Positions 58,745 to 64,000 of a DNA stretch of 64,000 bases are shown here, piece by piece. A model generated the notes under the pieces. It worked only from the letters and a program-made list of their open reading frames with translations, did not search any database and was not told the origin of the DNA. Numbering within the stretch: position 1 is the stretch's first letter; every line of letters starts with the position of its first letter. The position numbers and the translations under genes were made by a program. Origin of the DNA: Ignelater luminosus. Its lineage: Eukaryota > Arthropoda > Insecta > Coleoptera > Elateridae. The DNA lies in contig VTPC01008449.1 in the NCBI GenBank assembly GCA_011009095.1, forward strand, positions 32,860 through 96,859, in the 5' to 3' direction.

Positions 58745-59800
58745 TCAAATGCACTGCAGCCGTAAAGGCTTATTGTACTTCCCCAGTTAGCTCTAGCTTT
58801 ACTCTAGTAACTTTATGCCTTCAATCAGACGACACAGGCTTTTACTCAAGTAGGGACTAAACTTTTTCAATTCGATTGCAACAAACCCAAACAGTTTGAA
58901 TCTTTGACAAGACAGCGTCTCGCACAACCATGAGATAATATATTGCACCTTACCGTGTATTCTCCTCATGGTTTGCAGTCCAGATAACCATAAGACAGTT
59001 TCATATTGCTTTCAGTTCCTGTTTCTGAGATAATCAGCCTTGACATGGCTTCTGTGTTTTTTTGATCCACGTGTTTATAGCTTCTCTAAGACTTGGGTAT
59101 TCCTAGAGGTGCCTCTGCTCCAAAGAATAAATCTTTTAATATCAATTTAGCTAAACGATCGACTTCTCCGATCTAAATAAGTCTTATTGTATTTTAGTCT
59201 GCCAGGGCACACAGCGCCCAAAGGCATTCCATTACAAGTTTCGACGTCACTTTTACCTTCTAAAAAGCCTTGAGTTTGGGTATAAGTAATTCCGTTTGTT
59301 TCCATATTTAATTCCATCTTAGGTTTTTGCTATACATCTTAGTATTACCTATACTTCTGCCTGGTAGACCTTAGTATATTTACCGAAGGAGAACCACAGC
59401 TTCACCTTCGCTTCCATACGATGTATTCTTCAACCCGTGCTTTCCAAGATCTTTGATCCGTCTCTAAACCAGATCAGTCTATAGAATGGCACTTGTTCTG
59501 TATGCTTCCAGATTTCTCTCTCAATAATCATTTGTAATTTTTTTTATTCAGGTTTGTTACTGAGGTAGCATGATCTGATCTCACTTTGAAGACAGGCTAG
59601 CCTGTCCTTTCCCAGATTGAGCAATGGCCTGAGCTTGTAGTTCTCAAGTTTCCTGCATTCTGAACTTGATGCAGAGCTTTCCTTGCTTTTCCTTGTATCA
59701 CAAAAAAAATTTGTATGGTGTGTAGTCCATCTTGAGGCCTACAACACATGTAAAAATGTTTGGTGGACAATCATGCAAAGGTTTGGCCTAGGGCAGTAAT
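58745..59800 (-). mobile_element. LOA/Jockey-type LINE relic with RNase H domain
   Basis: The minus strand reads, around 59500-59600, ITNDY and EIWKHTEQVPFYRLIW, then RDGSK (the position of the RNase H motif TDGSK, about 59455), ILESTG, HRMEAKVKLWFSFGKYTKVY and QAEV (second motif region), LRCIAKT, and lower, NKRNYLYPNS (usually YI.TDSQAAL), CNGMPLGAVCPGRLKYNKT, FGAEAPLGIPKS, REAINTWIKKTQK (about 59050-59080). This matches the RNase H domain and its downstream region in LOA/I-type LINEs. The RT end lies at about 59550-59790. Stops and shifts are frequent. A short GGAACCT triplication at 58721-58741 lies near its 3' side. Confidence 0.7.
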
Positions 59801-59809
59801 GTTATCGTA

Positions 59810-61245
59810 TACCTTCCTTCCGTTGTTCTTTATATTCATTATATTATCTTCTTTTCTGGCATTTAAATATTTTTTCCATTTTTATCAATTTTATTTGTTT
59901 TTTATTTTATTATTCCACATCATCTAGTTTGCTTTTTAATGTTATTTTTCTTTTTAACGCCACATACCTCCTTGGCTGCTTTTGTTATCGTTTCTTTTTG
60001 AATCTGTTCTAAGTCTTACACTTCCTGCGTCATTTTTATAGTTTCTAGAAGACTATTTATTCTATTTTCATGCTCTTTTGCTATTTTTTGTACTTTTTAA
60101 TTGCTTTACTTTATAGGTCTATATTATTTCGTATTCTACAGTCCTTGTATCCTCTTTCGTGTTTACTTTTTGTAATTCACGTGACGTTTTTGATTATTTG
60201 TGCTATAGATTTCAGAGCATTGTTTCACCTTTACATCTCTTCTCTCAACTAAAATATAATCAGTAATTGACCTATTTGTATCTTCTTCCTCTTGTCATGT
60301 GTATTTATATAATTCTTTCTGACCATCCTTTCCAATTCTAAGGATTATTTCTTCGGATCTTGTTGATTAAACAGCCAACTTCTGCTGCTGCTTTCTTTTC
60401 TTATGGCATTCTGTTATTATATTAGTAATTGTTCGTCTTTTTGTTTTGTTTTTTTTTTGTTTGTTTGTTAAATTCATAATTATTCGATTCCCACTCTTTT
60501 CCATTTATCCCTCTTATATTCCTTGTTGATAATCTCCACCACTGTTTTTCTGCTTTTTGTTTTATTTACTGTGTCTTCTATTCGCTTTCTTTGCCTTTGT
60601 CGTTATTATATTGCTCTCTCTTTTGCTTTCACCTTTTTTTTGTTATCTTGTCTAGTCTCTCTCTTCTACATTGTTTCATGTTCACTCTTTTCTATCCACT
60701 TTTCATTCCTTGCTTTTCTTGCTTGATGGGTTTTTGTATTTCTTTTTTTTTTGGTTTTTTTGTTTATGTATATTCTTTTATCTTTCATATTTCTCGGTTT
60801 GTTTTTGTTCTCCATTGTTACCATTTTCCAGCACGCACACTTTCTGTCCTATCTTTTGTGCTATTTTGATCTTTACGTCTATTTCTAATTGTTGATTTAT
60901 GAAGTCTTCTATTTCTTTCTCTTACTTTCCTCTTATCGTTATCATTTATTTCTGTCGCTGTCGTTTTTTCCATTTCTATTGGGATTTTTCCATTTTCTTG
61001 CCTTTCTTTTTCTTCTCCTCTCTTAACTCTCTAATTTTCCTTTTTATACTCTTGCTCTTGCTTTCTTATTTCTCTTATTTCTTAGATTAATCCCACCATC
61101 GTTTCTATTAATGTATTTGTTTTTTCTGGTTCTTTCCTTTGCGCTTCTTTTATCAGCGACGTAAGTGTCTTCTTAGATCTACTAAATAGATAATCCTCTC
61201 CTCTTTCTCTTTGAATCTGTTGTATACTTGTCAGTATCCGACATT
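59810..61245 (-). mobile_element. RTE-like LINE relic: coiled-coil start, end of endonuclease, linker
   Basis: From 61240 downward on the minus strand: SKKTLTSLIKEAQRKEPEKT, NTLIETMVGLI, EIREIRKQEQEYKKEN and EKTTATEINDNDKRKVRERN, a long Lys/Glu-rich coiled coil like that at the start of related LINEs. After poorly readable DNA come the endonuclease end, ELYKYT, QEEEDTNRSITDYILVERRD (about 60230-60310), and the linker LEQIQKETITKAAKEVCGVK (about 59950-60015), followed by TRWWNNKIKNKI-type sequence. The same linker occurs in the LINE at 54.2 kb (FKETITNTAKKVC). No reverse transcriptase is found; the next element begins where it would be. The strong T/CT bias of the plus strand from 59820 to 61080 is the purine-rich coding strand seen from behind. 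Confidence 0.7.
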
Positions 61246-62035
61246 TTTGCGCATTGAATAGTGGCTGCTTCAGGATGGGGATTGTCCAGTCTTCTCTAAA
61301 GCATATCTCATACGTGCTCAATTGCGTTTAGATCAGCTGAAAATGGTGGAAGGGATAGATGATTAATTTCTTCTTCTCTAATTGCATCCTGAACAATCAG
61401 AGCACGGTGCGACTTAGCGTTATCTTCAAGAAAAGCCAGGGTTTCTCAACCAATAGTATTGACCTGATTTAATACCTGGTTCAAAATGATGTGAACAATA
61501 TGGAGATCGGTGCGCCACTTAAAAGATACTCTTGCCCAAACCATATTTTGCCACCCTCTTAAGAAGTGAATGGGCGAGTAGATTAGGGTAACGTGCGATG
61601 TCTTGCATTATAATATACTCTCTGACTACGACTATTCTTTTGAGACAAAATCATTACTCATCTGTATACAATATATCGTTCCAAGGCCTAGCTTTAATCT
61701 TGCGCAGTACATCTTCTGCCTTTGATGTGCTGGAGCTCTTACCAGACATCTCAGGGGACTACATGATGCCAGTCCTACCTCGTGTAACCGATTTCGTACG
61801 GTTTGGTCAGATACTCTTAGACCTGTGGCATTTTGATATTTCTGTAGAAAATGGGCTCATTCTGGCATTAATTATTAATAAATCTATCTTGCCGAGGTGT
61901 CATAATGCTAGAGGGCCCACTGACTGGTCTCTTAGAGGTATTTTCGGATTCCTGAAAGCGAGCAAGTACACAGGAAACAACGCACATTCTAACAAATCTG
62001 CAATATCAATCAAGTTAGAGTAGATAGAAAGAAAA
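61235..62035 (-). mobile_element. Tc1-type transposase relic
   Basis: Minus strand: LMTPRQDRFINN (about 61880-61915) and VSDQTVRNRLHEVGLASCS near 61780 (the second helix-turn-helix region; usual VS.QTVRNRL.E.GL), RYIVYTDE near 61660-61680 (usual LFTDESRF), IARYPNLLAHSLLKRVAKYG read from the array of frames near 61580-61610, PGFLEDNAKSHRALIVQDAI (61385-61450, usual FMDDNARPHRA) and LPPFSADLNAIEHV (61310-61350, usual W.P.SPDLNPIEHVWD), then RRLDNPHPEAATIQ. First and second Asp blocks are visible, and the Glu of IEHV is present, as in DD34E Tc1 elements. Many stops and shifts. It ends against the LINE at about 61245; termini were not recognised. Confidence 0.75.
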
Positions 62036-62345
62036 GGAATTATGGGCAGCGAGGGCCGCCTTTTGACGCGCTCGGACGCCGGCTCGCCCCTTTTGCCTAG
62101 TACCCGTCCTTATTGCCCCGACAACCTACCCTATGGAGCTTGAGCCCGCCATAGACCGCCGCCTGTCCAGCTACTTTGCCTGAGTAAGAGGGATGTCATG
62201 GGGCTTGTATGAGTGCGAGGCTTTTGGCAAAGGTGCCAATTGTCCCGTCCGGCGCAATTATAGGTAGGGAAGGATCAGAGGGAGCAGAGTAGGGCATGGT
62301 CAGCTATTGGTAAACGAACAGGGCTCGCGGTTGAAACCAAACTTT
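62036..62345. other. GC-rich patch, unidentified
   Basis: About 300 bp far richer in GC than the flanks (for example GCGCTCGGACGCCGGCTCGC), no long open frame and no recognised family. It could be the untranslated part of a transposon or introgressed DNA. Confidence 0.4.
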
Positions 62346-63125
62346 TGACATTTGATTAGGATTTTGAGAGAAAGATGATATCGAGAGTTAGCAGAAGATG
62401 TAGTAGTACCTTATGGTGGTGCGACGAAACCACGTGACTCGGAAAAGAGTCACGAAATTCCAAACTTAAATATCAAGCGGCAGGTTCTCTTCTGTGCTGC
62501 ATATCAACCGCGAAATTAACTTGTTCTGGTATCAAATGTCGTCTTTCCATTGAAACTGTCCAATACATCTTACAATGTGTTAAGAATGATAACAAACTTG
62601 ACCAGTTACAATTAACGTGTTTTCAACGAACTTTGAAACGATTGATATTTTTTGATAGACAACGTCTACATTGCTGTAATTGTGTGAAAGATACCTACTT
62701 CATCCAATGTTTATTTAATAGCTGCATTCGCACGTTTTGGAAATCTGCAGATCCATGCAATTACAATATTCCTATTCATTTTTGAGTAGTTTAGATGTAA
62801 ATTTAAAGCGTTTGGGAGGCATTTCCTTAGAACTTTTTTTGTTTTGATTTTTTGACACACTGACGATGTAGCCTAAAATGAGAACGTCTGCACGCAACTT
62901 TGAAGACTGATAACTCGTAACCAAGAGGATTGAACAATAGGTTTTCTTGTCTGGTTATTAAGAATCCATCCTATCATTTTTTCGGTAGCATTCTCTAACA
63001 AACTGCATTTAAAAAATGATTTTGATTAGTTTTTGTACTTCCTGTATACTATGAAGCATTTAGGTGAAAGCAAACTTTTTTGAAAGAATGCGTTTTTGTC
63101 AAAAAATCAATATTAACAATGATTT
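62346..63125. other. No gene recognised
   Basis: AT-rich with short frames. Confidence 0.4.
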
Positions 63126-63129
63126 CCAT

Positions 63130-64000
63130 TTGTCAAGCAATTTTCCACAGCCGCGGTATAATCTTGTAATTAGCAGTAAATTTGTTTTTAGTAAAAGACC
63201 CCCATATATTCTGCGCACATGGAGGCAGTCTATGGACCCTCATGATTACTGACTTTGATGACATTATATCTTTTGTTTCGTTTGGTTTTGCTTTCACAGT
63301 CTCATAGGGCCCAAGGTATTCCCTATAAAGCTTGATTCCAACGCCAAACTGGGCTTGTTTAATGGCGACCAAATTTTAGGAAGTGTTTTTTACAATCTTT
63401 CCGGAAATTTTCTCTCTGGGCCTGGAATTGCCTTGTTGTTTTTATGTCGATTATCTCTTTTGTTCTGAGATCTTCCTTATTCCTCATTTTCACTCCAACT
63501 TTGAAGAAAATGCTTCCGACACTTCTTTGATATGTTGAATTTAAAATTTTTTAAACTTGGTCCGCAAATTTCTACTAATCCTCAGGGTTCTCAAGTCACT
63601 GTTCTATGAACCCTTTCGTTCTGTCCATTACCACCCGGAATGCCTGTAGTAGTTAGTAGTGACGTCCTCGATTTTTTGTTTTTTCTGAAAGATTTTGAAT
63701 TTTTTCTTTTATCTGTGATAGCTCCAGTTGGGTTGCCAAAAGTTTTCTGTAGTTTGACTTACGATTTCTTTAGTCACTGTTGTCTTAGTTGTGTATAACC
63801 AAGTAAACTTGAACCTTTTAGTTTATTAACTGCTTGTCTCTCACCTTTCTGCTTCCAAGGATACACGGTACACAATTTTCAATGCAGCTTTGTATCTTTT
63901 CTTTCAACTTGGGTATATAAAACTCTCTTTTGATTACTTTTACTGTTTTTCTGGTCTCAAATAGCGATTATCACGAACCTCACGTGTTGTTCCGTTTTTT
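63130..64000 (-). mobile_element. Fossil Ty3/gypsy pol: integrase region, running off the right edge
   Basis: Minus strand. The zinc-binding N-terminal integrase region is visible near 63830-63960 (KVIKREFYIPKLKEKIQSCI, ENCVPCILGSRK). The integrase C-terminal domain with a GPY/F-type module is seen at 63250-63375 (VAIKQAQFGVGIKLYREYLG, PYETVKAKPNE), followed by MRVHRLPPCAQNIWGSF. The catalytic core between them is poorly readable. It is broken, with several breaks, and of moderate to old age. The upstream pol and gag, if present, lie beyond 64000; no LTR was identified to the left. Confidence 0.75.

Noticed and set aside
60523-61090. Phe/Leu-rich plus-strand frames that look like membrane proteins
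   Set aside because: The plus strand is T-rich because it is the complement of a Lys/Glu-rich LINE coding strand; the apparent hydrophobic helices are an artefact.
1-64000. tRNA, rRNA or CRISPR loci
   Set aside because: No cloverleaf with a convincing TTCGA arm, no conserved rRNA core sequence and no regularly spaced identical repeats were seen by eye. A covariance-model scan was not possible.

Overview
The window looks like AT-rich nuclear DNA from an arthropod, most likely an insect. The reasons are several mariner relics of insect type, an R1-clade LINE, LOA/Jockey-type LINE pieces with RNase H, several RTE-like LINEs with apurinic endonucleases, and no bacterial gene organisation. I cannot name the species. 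No rRNA gene, tRNA gene or CRISPR array was recognised. Nearly everything that can be read is transposon debris. The one clean host-type coding candidate is an uninterrupted 289-residue frame at 56358-57227 (minus strand).

Layout. 0-5 kb: the 3' end of an RTE-like LINE with a (TAAG)n tail, an ACGT-rich patch, a small TTAA-flanked hairpin MITE and a GC-richer patch. 8-9 kb: a mariner relic. 15.7-17.8 kb: an R1-clade LINE (minus) carrying two tandemly duplicated blocks. 22.3-24 kb: a decayed copy of a multi-copy invertebrate protein family (minus). 24.1-25.4 kb: an RTE-like LINE without its polymerase core. 25.6-27.3 kb: a DDE transposase scrap, then a Tc1/mariner-type transposon with clear inverted ends.

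30.6-37.1 kb holds a 400-N gap whose two flanks are the same ~2.45 kb sequence. This is most simply two overlapping contig ends that were never merged, and the second copy continues into a LINE. 37.4-41.1 kb: a mariner relic, the most complete LINE of the window (endonuclease plus reverse transcriptase), and a Tc1 N-terminal scrap. 43-46 kb: two small LOA-type LINE pieces around a probable hAT MITE and an old LTR-element fossil. 46-48.4 kb: an RTE-like LINE and the best preserved mariner.

50.2-52.2 kb: two repeat fields, one of them a GC-rich 9-bp-period array with collagen-like Gly-Pro-X coding potential. 52.2-55.4 kb: a DDE scrap and a LINE interrupted by a 937-bp Tc1/mariner-like element with TA target duplication. 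56.2-58.7 kb: the 289-residue gene candidate with two degenerate tandem arrays upstream. 58.7-62 kb: a LOA-type RNase H LINE, another RTE-like LINE and a Tc1 relic. 63.1-64 kb: a Ty3/gypsy integrase fossil that runs off the right edge.

No operon-like or pathway-level cooperation is visible. All clade names for transposons rest on motif recognition from memory, not on searches.
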